DNA of 64,000 nt, from NCBI RefSeq assembly GCF_900108875.1, contig NZ_FNYJ01000003.1:455969-519968 (forward strand), in the 5' to 3' direction. The position numbers were made by a program, and so were the translations under genes. Of this stretch, positions 1-8,498 are shown piece after piece. Numbering within the stretch: position 1 is the stretch's first letter; the number at the start of each line of letters is the position of its first letter. The notes under the pieces were generated by a model. That model saw only the letters and a program-made list of their open reading frames with translations, searched no databases and was not told the origin of the DNA. The DNA comes from Pseudomonas sp. NFR16 (GTDB lineage: Bacteria; Pseudomonadota; Gammaproteobacteria; Pseudomonadales; Pseudomonadaceae).

Positions 1-1470
1 GGCGGCGGCTCGGCGATCAATGCCTTGATGACCAACCGTGGTGCCCCCGCCGACTATGACGAATGGGAGACGCTTGGCGCCGACGGCTGGAACTGGGCCA
101 CCTGCCTGCCGTACTTTCGCAAGCTGGAAAACGACACGGATTTCAACGGACCGCCGCACGCAGCGCTTCATGGCAGCGATGGCCCGGTACGGATTCGTCG
201 CACGCCCGCGCAGTTTCTGTCGCCGTTCGTCAATAAGGTGATTCAGGTCTTCGCCGCGCAAGGCCTGGCGCACAAGCCTGATCAGAATGGGCCGTGGGAA
301 GATGGCACTTACGTCGGCGCCATCGGGGTCAGCGAGCAGGGCGAACGGATTCCCACCTCCGTGTGCTACCTGACCGACGAGGTGCGTCGGCGCAGCAATC
401 TGACGCTGCGTACTCGCTGCGTGGTCGATCGCGTGCTGATCGAAGGCCGTCGCGCCGTCGGTGCCCGGATCATCAACGCAGCGGCACAGCGCGAATCCCT
501 GATGGCGCGGCAGGTCATCCTCTGCGCGGGGGCCATTCACAGTCCGGCGATCCTGCTGCGCAGCGGCATCGGGCCGGCGCAGGATCTGCGTTCGCTGGGC
601 ATTCCTGTGGTCGCCGACCGGCCGGGCGTGGGTGGCAACCTGATGGAACATCCTTCGATCGCGGTTTCGGCGTTGCTGACCCGGCGTGGCCGGACACCGT
701 TCCCTGAGGAACATCATGAGCAGGCCATCGTGCGGTTTTCTTCCGGCGTGGAAGGCGCCATGCCGGGCGACATGCACGGCGCGATCCTGTCGCGTTCAGG
801 CTGGCATTCGATCGGTTATCGGTTGGGAACGATTTTTTTCTGGGTCAACAAATCCTTCTCCCGGGGCCGTCTGCGCCTGGCGTCCAGCGATCCCGTCGAC
901 GAGCCGCAGGTGAACTTCGAGATGCTCTCGGATCCTCGGGATCTGCAGCGGCTCAAGCAGGCGCTGCAATTTGGCGCGCGCGCGTTGTCGAGTGACGCGC
1001 TGCGTGACGAGCGCAGTGTGGTGTTCGCCTCCAGTTACTCGCCGCGGGTGGCGAAGGTCGCGATGCCGGGTCTGTTCAATGCCTTGCAGCGCGGCGTGTT
1101 GAGTGTGCTGCTGGATATCGCCGGTCCATTGCGGGCGCTGCTGGTTCATGGCCTGGTGACTCAGGGCGTGACCCTCAAGAAACTGCTGGCCGACGATCAG
1201 GCGCTGACTGAATTCGTGCAGCGCAACGTCGGTGGCACCTGGCATCCGTCCGGCACCTGTCGCATGGGGCGGGCGGATGATCCGCTTGCCGTGACCACCG
1301 GCGATGCACGGGTGATAGGCGTCGACGCCTTGCGGGTCTGCGATGCATCGCTGATGCCGTCGATCCCGTGCGCCAACACCAACGTGCCAACGATCATGAT
1401 CGCCGAGCGCGTGGCGGATCTGATCAAGACGCCGGTGGCGCAGATGAGCGAGGCAGTCGCCCACCTGTAA
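1..1470 (+). CDS. GMC family oxidoreductase (choline/alcohol dehydrogenase type), 5'-truncated
   Basis: FAD-dependent oxidoreductase of the glucose-methanol-choline family, probably oxidising an alcohol to an aldehyde. The frame is open from base 1 and starts inside the family signature (GGGSAINALMTNRG), so the N-terminal FAD-binding Rossmann segment lies outside the window. The TTG at 25 and ATG at 28 are internal codons. A second GMC signature is seen in GAIHSPAILLRSGIGP, and the C-terminal domain carries the catalytic GTWHPSGTCRMG histidine and the NTNVPT asparagine motif. It converges on the aldehyde dehydrogenase at 1526, which could take its product. The substrate cannot be read from sequence; choline dehydrogenase itself is only one option. 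Confidence 0.9.
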   Translation, partial: GGGSAINALMTNRGAPADYDEWETLGADGWNWATCLPYFRKLENDTDFNGPPHAALHGSDGPVRIRRTPAQFLSPFVNKVIQVFAAQGLAHKPDQNGPWEDGTYVGAIGVSEQGERIPTSVCYLTDEVRRRSNLTLRTRCVVDRVLIEGRRAVGARIINAAAQRESLMARQVILCAGAIHSPAILLRSGIGPAQDLRSLGIPVVADRPGVGGNLMEHPSIAVSALLTRRGRTPFPEEHHEQAIVRFSSGVEGAMPGDMHGAILSRSGWHSIGYRLGTIFFWVNKSFSRGRLRLASSDPVDEPQVNFEMLSDPRDLQRLKQALQFGARALSSDALRDERSVVFASSYSPRVAKVAMPGLFNALQRGVLSVLLDIAGPLRALLVHGLVTQGVTLKKLLADDQALTEFVQRNVGGTWHPSGTCRMGRADDPLAVTTGDARVIGVDALRVCDASLMPSIPCANTNVPTIMIAERVADLIKTPVAQMSEAVAHL

Positions 1471-1486
1471 GGCCTTTCACGGTACG

Positions 1487-1514
1487 CCGCGCGCCCGTGC
1501 AACCGGGCGCGCGG
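1487..1514. terminator. GC-rich hairpin between convergent genes
   Basis: An 11-bp perfect stem (1487-1497 with 1504-1514) with a 6-base loop sits in the 55-base gap between the convergent GMC oxidoreductase and aldehyde dehydrogenase genes. There is no long T tract on either side, so it may act as a weak bidirectional terminator. Confidence 0.5.
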
Positions 1515-1525
1515 CTTGCCTCGCA

Positions 1526-2953
1526 TCAGTGGCCCCAGCCCACGATTCCCTTGGTTTCCAGAAACGCTTCCAGTCCCCATTCGGCATATTCGCGGCCGTT
1601 GCCCGACTGCTTGTACCCGCCGAACGGCGCCGCCGGGTCCCACGCAGGATAGTTGACGTAGACGCTTCCGGCACGCATCTGCAGGGCGATGTCCCGCGCA
1701 CGCTGCAGATCGGACGATTGCACATAGGCGGCGAGGCCGAACACGCTGTCGTTGGCCAGTTGCACCGCGTGCGCGTCATTTTCGTACGGCTGAATCACCA
1801 GCACCGGACCGAAAATCTCCTCCCGTGCAACGGTCATCTCCGGGCTGACATGGGCGAAAATCGTCGGCTGCACGTAGTAACCCGTCGGCAGATGCGCCGG
1901 CCGTCCGGTGCCTCCGCACACCAGTTGTGCACCTTCATCGATGCCGATGGCAATCATCCGCTGGATCGCGTCGAACTGCCGTTCGCTGATCACCGGACCC
2001 ATCGTCGTGTGTGCCGCGGCAGGGGCGCCGGGCCGATGAGCGAGGGCGGCGCGTCGAGCGATTTCCACCGCGCGATCATGCAGCGCGGCAGGCACCAGCA
2101 TCCGGGTCGGCGCATTGCACGACTGGCCGCTGTTGCCAAAACAGCTGTTCACACCGGCAGTCACAGCCGCCTCCAGATCAACGTCATCGAGCAGAATGTT
2201 CGCCGACTTGCCGCCCAGTTCCTGATGCACGCGCTTGACGGTCGGCGCGGCCAGGCGTGCGATCTCGACACCGGCACGGGTCGATCCGGTGAACGAGACC
2301 ATGTCTACCTGCGGATGCGCTGCCAGCGCCGCGCCCACGCTCGGGCCGTCGCCATTGATCAGGTTGAACACGCCGGGCGGCACGCCAGCATCGTGCAGCA
2401 CTTCGGCGAACAGCAGCGCGTTGATCGGTGCAATCTCGCTCGGCTTGAGCACCATCGTGCAGCCAGCGGCAAGGGCCGGCGCCACTTTGCAGACGATCTG
2501 GTTGATCGGCCAGTTCCAGGGCGTGATCAACGCCACCACACCCACAGCCTCCTGATTGATCAGCGTCGTGCCTCGGGTCTTCTGGAATTCGAACGTGTCG
2601 AGGGTGCGCAGCAGCTGTTCCAGGTGGAATTTGCCGATGCCGGCCTGCCAGTCGTGGGACAGCGACGTGGGCGCGCCGACTTCGCGAACGATGGCTTCGG
2701 CGATTTCGTCGTAACGTGCCATGAACCCGTCAAGGATGCGTTGCAGCAACTGTTTGCGCTCCCCGGGCGTCGTCCGTGCGAAGGCTGGAAAGGCGCGCCG
2801 CGCCGCTGCCACGGCGTCTTCGACATCGGCCAGATTGCCCATGGCGATCTCGCAGAATGGCTGTTCGGTCGCGGGGTCGATCACCGGCAGGCGGGTGTTG
2901 CCATGGGGTTCGACCCAGCGGCCATCGATATAAAATTTCAGGGCGTTATCCAT
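1526..2953 (-). CDS. NAD(P)-dependent aldehyde dehydrogenase
   Basis: 475-residue aldehyde dehydrogenase of the usual family length. Visible motifs are the NAD-binding WNWPINQ and FTGSTRAG segments, the general-base glutamate in QELGGKSAN, the catalytic cysteine in NSGQSCNAP, and EEIFGPVL near the C-terminus. I start it at the ATG at 2953 (MDNALKFYIDGRW) because a longer frame to 3091 adds 46 residues with no family character that run into the LysR promoter. It is divergent from the LysR gene at 3103, its likely regulator. The substrate is unknown; oxidation of the aldehyde made by the neighbouring GMC enzyme is an inference. Confidence 0.93.
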   Translation of the reverse strand: MDNALKFYIDGRWVEPHGNTRLPVIDPATEQPFCEIAMGNLADVEDAVAAARRAFPAFARTTPGERKQLLQRILDGFMARYDEIAEAIVREVGAPTSLSHDWQAGIGKFHLEQLLRTLDTFEFQKTRGTTLINQEAVGVVALITPWNWPINQIVCKVAPALAAGCTMVLKPSEIAPINALLFAEVLHDAGVPPGVFNLINGDGPSVGAALAAHPQVDMVSFTGSTRAGVEIARLAAPTVKRVHQELGGKSANILLDDVDLEAAVTAGVNSCFGNSGQSCNAPTRMLVPAALHDRAVEIARRAALAHRPGAPAAAHTTMGPVISERQFDAIQRMIAIGIDEGAQLVCGGTGRPAHLPTGYYVQPTIFAHVSPEMTVAREEIFGPVLVIQPYENDAHAVQLANDSVFGLAAYVQSSDLQRARDIALQMRAGSVYVNYPAWDPAAPFGGYKQSGNGREYAEWGLEAFLETKGIVGWGH

Positions 2954-3102
2954 ATCAGCAACGGTCTCTTCGAAGAGGGGAAACGAGGGTGTGTGGCAGG
3001 GCAAACGAGGGTCGCGAGCCGGACACATTGGCTGGCAAGAGTAGGCTCGGTTTTTTTTCAGCGACAATTTACTAATAGTTGGATTGAGCATAATCTCAGG
3101 TC

Positions 3103-4050
3103 ATGTCTAATTTACGTCGCAAACTCCCCAGCTCCAGTTCCCTGTTCGTCTTCGAAGCGGCCGCGCGATGTGGCAGTTTCACGCGGGCGGCCGATGAACT
3201 GTGTGTCAGTCAACCGGCCGTCAGCCGCATGTTGTCGCGCCTGGAAGAGCACCTGGGCGTGCAGCTGTTCGAACGCGTCCGGGGCGGCGCCCGACTGACC
3301 GACAGCGGCAGCATTCTGTATCGTCGGGTGCAGGAAGGCTTCAGCACCATCGAGTCGGCGATCAGTGAAATCGAAGCGCGCGCCACAGGCATCGAGACCG
3401 TGACGCTGTCGGTGTCCACAGCGTTCACCACGCATTGGCTGATGCCGCGTATGCGCCGCTTCAACGAACGGTTTCCCACGGTCGACATGCGCTATCAACT
3501 GATGTCGGGAAGGATCGGCGGGCCGTTGGTGGATGTCGATCTGGGGATGCGCTATCTGGAGTCCGGCAGCCTGAAACCCGCGGATTCACTGGTGATGCCG
3601 GAGATTGTCCTGCCGGTGTGCAACCCTCAATACCTGGCCGACGTGGTACAGGGCAAGGGTCGCAAGCGGGTACCGGCACTCATCAGCATGGACAATCAGG
3701 ATCGCAGCTGGGCAGCCGCTTTCGAGACCGCGGGCCGGCCGGACAACACCCTGGTGTTCTCGGATTACGCGGTCGTCGTGCAGGCCGCGTTACTGGGGCA
3801 GGGCATTGCGCTGGGCTGGTTGAACGTCGTGTCCAACTCGCTCTGCAAAGGCGAGCTGGTCCCTGCCACGGATGCTGTCCGGGTCACGTCCCGACGCTGT
3901 TGTCTGGTGGTGCCGGGCAGTCGTCCAGTGCGTCCGGTGGTCGAACAGGTGCGCGACTGGATCATCGAAGAGATGCACGCCGATCTGCTCGCCATCGACG
4001 CGCTTTACCCGCATCTGAGTCTTGCCGCCGTCCTCAAGAACACCCCTTGA
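3103..4050 (+). CDS. LysR family transcriptional regulator (GcvA-like)
   Basis: 315 residues. The N-terminal winged helix-turn-helix (about residues 8-67) shows the classic LysR pattern: FEAAARCGSFTRAADELCVSQPAVSRM followed by LEEHLGVQLFER. The rest matches a periplasmic-binding-like effector domain, with the DVDLGMRY segment typical of the GcvA/AmpR-like subgroup. It is divergent from the aldehyde dehydrogenase across a 149-base gap, the usual arrangement for a LysR regulator and its target. The effector is unknown. Confidence 0.92.
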   Translation: MSNLRRKLPSSSSLFVFEAAARCGSFTRAADELCVSQPAVSRMLSRLEEHLGVQLFERVRGGARLTDSGSILYRRVQEGFSTIESAISEIEARATGIETVTLSVSTAFTTHWLMPRMRRFNERFPTVDMRYQLMSGRIGGPLVDVDLGMRYLESGSLKPADSLVMPEIVLPVCNPQYLADVVQGKGRKRVPALISMDNQDRSWAAAFETAGRPDNTLVFSDYAVVVQAALLGQGIALGWLNVVSNSLCKGELVPATDAVRVTSRRCCLVVPGSRPVRPVVEQVRDWIIEEMHADLLAIDALYPHLSLAAVLKNTP

Positions 4051-4215
4051 AACGCTCCTGAAAACCCGCTTGAGCACAGGTGCGGCACGTCGAGTAGAAA
4101 AACAGTAGGTTATGCCTTACGGGCAGGGCAAAACAGAATATTGCGCGAGAAGCGGGGCAGATAATGGGCCTGTCCAGCCCGTTTCACTCTCACGACTTTT
4201 CTTGCGGAGCGCCCT

Positions 4216-4923
4216 ATGTCTTTCATGCAGTTCAAAGCCCTGACGTTCGACGTCGTCGGTACCCTGATCGATTTCGAAGCCGGGATCCTCGCCCATGTGC
4301 GCGAAGTGTCCGGCGAAGCCGGTAAAGCCTGCAGCGACGATGACATCCTCAAGGCCTATCGCGAAGCGCGCGCCTCCACGGATTCGGGCTGGTGGCCGGA
4401 CGATCTGGAGCGCTGCTACCACGTCATCGCCGCCAAGCTGGGGCTGCCGGACAACGATGACTACGCCAAAGGCCTGGCTCAGTCGGTGAAAAATTTCCCG
4501 GCCTTCCCGGACTCGGTCGAAGCCCTCAAGCGCCTGCGTAAACATTTCAAGCTGGTCGCCACCACCAACTCGCAGATCTGGGCTCTCAACCACATGGCCG
4601 AGACGCTCGACCAGCCGTTCGACGTGCGCGTCACTGTCGACGATGTCCGTTTCGAAAAGCCCGATCCGCAGTTCTTCGCCTACACACGCGGCGTGCTGGC
4701 CTCGACGCAGGGCATTGTCTTCGAAGAAATCCTCCACGTTGCGCAAAGCCAGTATCACGACATCGGCGTGGCCATGCGCCTGGGTTACCAGACCTGCTGG
4801 ATCGAGCGGCGCTTCGCCCAGAAAGGCACTGGCGGCACGCTGGAATCCGAACGTACTGAGCCGCACTACCATTTCACCTCGCTGGCGCAACTGGCCGACG
4901 CCGTGGAAAAAGAACTGGGTTGA
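4216..4923 (+). CDS. HAD superfamily hydrolase, haloacid dehalogenase type II-like
   Basis: 235 residues with a complete HAD catalytic set: nucleophile motif I FDVVGTLID near residue 11, motif II TTNSQ, motif III lysine in RFEKPDPQFF, and a motif IV region near HVAQSQYHDIGVA. The cap between motifs I and II has haloacid-dehalogenase type II character. GGAG at 4206 precedes the ATG. Sixty bases later comes the FAD oxidoreductase gene, so both may be cotranscribed. Dehalogenase activity is only a family label; in this amine-catabolic setting it may be a phosphatase. It is the intact homologue of the degenerate HAD protein at 7721-8407. Confidence 0.88.
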   Translation: MSFMQFKALTFDVVGTLIDFEAGILAHVREVSGEAGKACSDDDILKAYREARASTDSGWWPDDLERCYHVIAAKLGLPDNDDYAKGLAQSVKNFPAFPDSVEALKRLRKHFKLVATTNSQIWALNHMAETLDQPFDVRVTVDDVRFEKPDPQFFAYTRGVLASTQGIVFEEILHVAQSQYHDIGVAMRLGYQTCWIERRFAQKGTGGTLESERTEPHYHFTSLAQLADAVEKELG

Positions 4924-4982
4924 ACCCTGTCGGCGCTCGCGCCCGATCGCGAGCGCCATTCTTCCTGAGCCCAGAGGCTGGC

Positions 4983-6266
4983 ATGACTGTTCAGAGCTTA
5001 TGGGCGGCCACCGCCCAACCCGCACCGGCATTGCAATCGCTCGAAGGTGAACGGCAGTGTGACGTGGTGATCATCGGCGCCGGTTACACCGGTCTCTCGG
5101 CAGCCCGACACATCGCCGACAGTGGCCGCGAGCCGCTGATCGTCGACGCCAACACGCTCGCCTGGGGCGCCAGCGGGCGTAACGGCGGCGTGGTCTCGCC
5201 AAAATTCCGCGTAGGCTTTTCGGCCCTGATGGCGCGTTACGATCGCGACACCGCCTTGCACATGTACCGCACCGGTTACGCGGCCGTGGACAGCCTCGTG
5301 GAAACCGTTGAAACCCTGGGGCTGACCGATGCCAGCCTGCACATGGGCGGGCACATCGCCGCTGCGCACAACGTGCATGCACTGGCGGGCCTTGAAAGCA
5401 CCGCCAACTGGATCAAGCGGGAAACCGGCGGCGCTTCATCGGTGATGATCCCGGCCGATCAGGTGCGGGAAATGACCGGCTCGACGATTTTTGCCGGTGG
5501 CCTGCTGACGCCCAAGGCCGGCGGTATCCATCCTTTGAATTACGCCCGTGGCATCGCCCGGCACCTGACGGATCGCGGGGTGAAGGTTTTCATCAACAGC
5601 GCGGCGCAGCGGGTGACTCACGAAGGCGATCGAGTGATCGTGCAGACGCCGCAAGGCCGCGTCAGCGCGCGTCAGGTGATCTATGCCACCAACGGTTATT
5701 CGGATCAGACCCGAGTCACCGACAGCCTGCATCGTCGGCTGATTCCGTTTCGCAGCGCGATCATCGCCACCGAGCCGCTGCCTGCCCATGTGCTTGCAAC
5801 GCTGATGCCCGGCGGGCAGGTCTGTGGCGACACCAAACGCATGCTGCGCTGGTTCCGCGTGGTAGGTGACCGGCTGATCTTCGGCGGGCGCGGCGCGTTC
5901 GGAAAAAATGATTCAAGCAGCGCCTTCGACGACCTGCAGCGCAGCATGGCGGTGGTGTTCCCGATTTTGCGCGATTACAAGATCGCGTATCGCTGGTCGG
6001 GTCTGGTGGCGATGACCCTGGACTACCTTCCGCATGCCGGAAAACTCGACGAGCGCAGCTACTACGCCATCGGCTACAACGGCGGCGGGGTGGCGATGTC
6101 CACGTGGATGGGCAAGCAACTGTCGGCGATGACCGCCGGCGAAAACGTCGAGCTCGGCCTGCTGGCGGGCGACACGTTCAAACCCATTCCGCTGCATGCC
6201 TTCCGGGCCCCGGGCGTTCGCCTGGCGGCAGGCTGGCAGCAGTTCCTTGATGTCATCGGACGATGA
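4983..6266 (+). CDS. FAD-dependent oxidoreductase (gamma-glutamylputrescine oxidase PuuB-like)
   Basis: 427-residue DAO-fold flavoprotein. It has an N-terminal dinucleotide-binding motif (VVIIGAGYTGLSAARH, about residues 25-40), the WGASGRNGG motif shared by PuuB-type amine oxidases, a central substrate domain, and a C-terminal GYNGGGVAMSTWMGK FAD contact. The ATG at 4983 is preferred, preceded by AGAGG; an upstream TTG at 4920 would overlap the HAD gene. The position between a HAD gene and a bicupin gene, close to gabT and a Pot-like importer, supports oxidation of a primary or secondary amine such as a polyamine derivative. The exact substrate is inferred only. Confidence 0.9.
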   Translation: MTVQSLWAATAQPAPALQSLEGERQCDVVIIGAGYTGLSAARHIADSGREPLIVDANTLAWGASGRNGGVVSPKFRVGFSALMARYDRDTALHMYRTGYAAVDSLVETVETLGLTDASLHMGGHIAAAHNVHALAGLESTANWIKRETGGASSVMIPADQVREMTGSTIFAGGLLTPKAGGIHPLNYARGIARHLTDRGVKVFINSAAQRVTHEGDRVIVQTPQGRVSARQVIYATNGYSDQTRVTDSLHRRLIPFRSAIIATEPLPAHVLATLMPGGQVCGDTKRMLRWFRVVGDRLIFGGRGAFGKNDSSSAFDDLQRSMAVVFPILRDYKIAYRWSGLVAMTLDYLPHAGKLDERSYYAIGYNGGGVAMSTWMGKQLSAMTAGENVELGLLAGDTFKPIPLHAFRAPGVRLAAGWQQFLDVIGR

Positions 6267-6281
6267 GCGAGCACTCAGCAC

Positions 6282-6992
6282 ATGCCCCCGATTCTGCACT
6301 ATTCACAGCCCCACACCGACCGCGACCTGCCTTGCGCCGCGTTCGCCCTGCAAGACGATCCGCTGGCGGCAGGGCGGGTGATCCATTTCCATGAGGCGCA
6401 GCAGGGATTCGTCACCGGCAGCAGCGTCAGTGTCGGTGCCAACCTGCTGATCGAGGATTTTCCCTGGGTTGAACTGGGGATCGTCGAGGCGGGCGAACTG
6501 AGGTTGCAAGGTGATGGATTCGACCTGCAACTGAGCGCCGGTGACTGCTTCGTCGTGCCTCGCGGCGTGCGGGTGCGCTGGCATCATCGCGGGCAGTTGC
6601 GGCGTCTGTTCATGGCCTTTCCGGGACTGCAGGCGTGTTCCGACATGCCCGCCATGCCGATCAAAATCGATCTGGGACGAACGCTTGCACCAAGCAATCC
6701 GCCCGCGGCCAGCGTGCTGTTGACGCCGGCGCCCAGGGCCTGGAGTGAGACGTTGTTCAGCGTGGCCAATCTGCGCATTGGTCTGTGGCAGTGCGAGGGT
6801 TATACCCGCAAGCAGGTTGAGCCGAGCTACAGCGAGCTGATGTTTATTCTCGACGGGGCGGTGACGCTGACCGCGCAAGGCGGTGACCGTCATTGCGTGC
6901 GTGCCGGGGAAACCGTTGTGGTGCCCAAAGGTGCGACCAATGCGTGGGTCAGCGAGGAGATCGTGCGCAAGGTGTTTTGCATTCTGGCGTGA
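6282..6992 (+). CDS. Bicupin domain protein
   Basis: 236 residues with two cupin barrels. In the first half an ELRLQGDGFDLQLSAGDCFVVPRG stretch marks cupin motif 2. In the second, VEPSYSELMFILDGAVTL and RAGETVVVPKGATNAW give a more canonical barrel. No helix-turn-helix is present, so it is not a regulator of the PuuR type. Metal-binding histidines are sparse, which leaves open a sensor, isomerase or detoxification role. It starts 15 bases after the amine oxidase gene, so it is very likely cotranscribed with it. Function unknown. Confidence 0.82.
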   Translation: MPPILHYSQPHTDRDLPCAAFALQDDPLAAGRVIHFHEAQQGFVTGSSVSVGANLLIEDFPWVELGIVEAGELRLQGDGFDLQLSAGDCFVVPRGVRVRWHHRGQLRRLFMAFPGLQACSDMPAMPIKIDLGRTLAPSNPPAASVLLTPAPRAWSETLFSVANLRIGLWQCEGYTRKQVEPSYSELMFILDGAVTLTAQGGDRHCVRAGETVVVPKGATNAWVSEEIVRKVFCILA

Positions 6993-7149
6993 AGGGCGTC
7001 CGATCAGGCATGGACCTTCGTCACCCATGGGGCTTACGGCCGGAGCGATCCGTTTCGCGACGCGCGGGTACAACCGTAGAGGGTCAAGGCCTTGATCATG
7101 TTTCGCGAATGAATGTGCTCCCGCTACAGCGTCAGGCAGAACCCAAAGA

Positions 7150-7177
7150 AAAAGGGCCAATCCAGGCCCTTTTCTGC
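7150..7177. terminator. Rho-independent terminator between convergent genes
   Basis: The stem AAAAGGGCC (7150-7158) pairs with GGCCCTTTT (7165-7173) around a 6-base loop. Because the stem ends in A and T runs on both sides it can work in both directions. It would end the amine oxidase-bicupin unit and the Lrp gene. Confidence 0.85.
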
Positions 7178-7190
7178 AAAATCCAAAACC

Positions 7191-7682
7191 TCAAACCGCC
7201 CGCACAAGGCTCCTCAACGGCACCGTGCTCTTGACCACCGGGGACTTGATCACGATGTAGCTGAAGTACTTCTCGATGCCGATATTCTTGTCCAGGATCG
7301 ATTCCATCAGTTCCTGATAATGCGCGATGCTGCTGCACAGGAAGCGCACCAGATAGTCATAGCCGCCGCTGATCAGATGGCATTCGAGCACTTCGTCGAT
7401 GTTGCGGATGCTCGATTCGAATTTCACGAAGTCGGCGCGTTTGTGATCCGACAATGTCACTTCGGTGAAGACCGTTACCGAGTTGGCGAACTTGGCCAGG
7501 TTCACGTGTGCCTCGTACCCGCTGATGTAGCCAGCGGCTTCAAGTCGCTTGACCCGCTGCAGACAAGGGCTGGGTGACAGACCCACGGCTTCGGCGAGGC
7601 TGACGTTGGTCATGCGCCCGTCTTTCTGCAGTTGAACCAGGATGTTGATGTCGATACGGTCCAGCTTCGTTGCAGCGTCCAT
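7191..7682 (-). CDS. Lrp/AsnC family transcriptional regulator
   Basis: 163 residues, standard Lrp length. The N-terminal HTH (about residues 8-60) includes LDRIDINILVQLQKDGR, then NVSLAEAVGLSPSPCLQRVKRLEAAGYI. The C-terminal RAM-like effector-binding domain includes the VLECHLISGGYDYLVRF stretch. It lies 38 bases after the degenerate HAD gene and downstream of gabT on the same strand, so it may be in that operon and autoregulate it. Lrp-type regulators commonly sense amino acids; here an amine or amino acid substrate of GabT is a reasonable guess. Confidence 0.93.
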   Translation of the reverse strand: MDAATKLDRIDINILVQLQKDGRMTNVSLAEAVGLSPSPCLQRVKRLEAAGYISGYEAHVNLAKFANSVTVFTEVTLSDHKRADFVKFESSIRNIDEVLECHLISGGYDYLVRFLCSSIAHYQELMESILDKNIGIEKYFSYIVIKSPVVKSTVPLRSLVRAV

Positions 7683-7720
7683 TGATCAGTCCTCGCAATG
7701 TCATATCCGGGCTGTCGGTC

Positions 7721-8407
7721 TCAGGCGTGCAATGCCTTTTGATGGGCATGGGCCAGGTCGGCAAGACTGGCGTATTCACAGCGCTTGCCATCCATTGCCT
7801 GAGGCGAATGGTTCCACGGCCGGTCATGGCCGCGGCGGAGTGTGCAGACCGGAAAGTCCACCCGGTCGGTCCACGGGTCGTCACTCTCGGTACTGCGCAC
7901 CGGTAACAGCTCTGATCGTTCCAGACCCAGACGATGCAAGGCGTTAGCGAGGCTGGCATGCCAGTCGTCTGCGCCCGGCTCGATGATCGCGTCGAATTCG
8001 ATGGGCAGACGCTTGCTCAGCGCCGTTGCATCGACCCCCTGGGGTGGGGCGATCAGTATCAATCGGTAAAACTTGCTCAGGTACTGAAGCGCACCCGGAG
8101 CGTCTTCGAAAATCGGCCACTGCGCCGAAGAGCTACTAAACGCAACACTTTCGTCCCAGCCGGGAATGATTTGCAATTGTTGCGCCACACGTTGGTAAAG
8201 CTGGCCATGGAATGCCGTGGCACTGACCTGAACCGGCGCTACAGCCAGCTCCTGCGCCACATGTCGGTAAGCACTGAGCAGTTGCGCGTCACTGGTGAGC
8301 GCCTCGCTTTGCACTGCCAGCGGTCGCAGCCCTTCAAGGATGCCCCGTTCGCGGTCAACCACAGTGGCGATGGACAGCCCGAGCGCTTTGTACTGGGTGA
8401 CTTTCAT
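7721..8407 (-). CDS. Degenerate HAD-fold protein lacking catalytic residues
   Basis: 228 residues. The N-terminus aligns by eye with the HAD protein at 4216-4923: YKALGLSIATVVDRERGIL here against FKALTFDVVGTLIDFEAGIL there. The nucleophile aspartate of motif I is replaced and the motif is one residue shorter, so the DxxGT core is absent. The motif III lysine segment (EKPDP in the intact one) is not found, and motif IV is unrecognisable. Overall length and the cap pattern are kept and the frame is undamaged, so it looks like a maintained pseudoenzyme and not decay. It sits between gabT and the Lrp gene in one orientation. A binding or regulatory role is inference. Confidence 0.75.
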   Translation of the reverse strand: MKVTQYKALGLSIATVVDRERGILEGLRPLAVQSEALTSDAQLLSAYRHVAQELAVAPVQVSATAFHGQLYQRVAQQLQIIPGWDESVAFSSSSAQWPIFEDAPGALQYLSKFYRLILIAPPQGVDATALSKRLPIEFDAIIEPGADDWHASLANALHRLGLERSELLPVRSTESDDPWTDRVDFPVCTLRRGHDRPWNHSPQAMDGKRCEYASLADLAHAHQKALHA

Positions 8408-8498
8408 GTTTTGCTCCTGAACAGCGCTGACGGTTCCCTGTGATGCAGCCTGAGCCCGAGCCTGCCAATGCAGGTCGGGCCGTGGGTATTGCCGTGTA

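Noticed and set aside
1529-3298. 589-codon open frame antisense to the aldehyde dehydrogenase
   Set aside because: Mirror of the real gene on the other strand in GC-rich DNA; no family motif and no ribosome-binding site.
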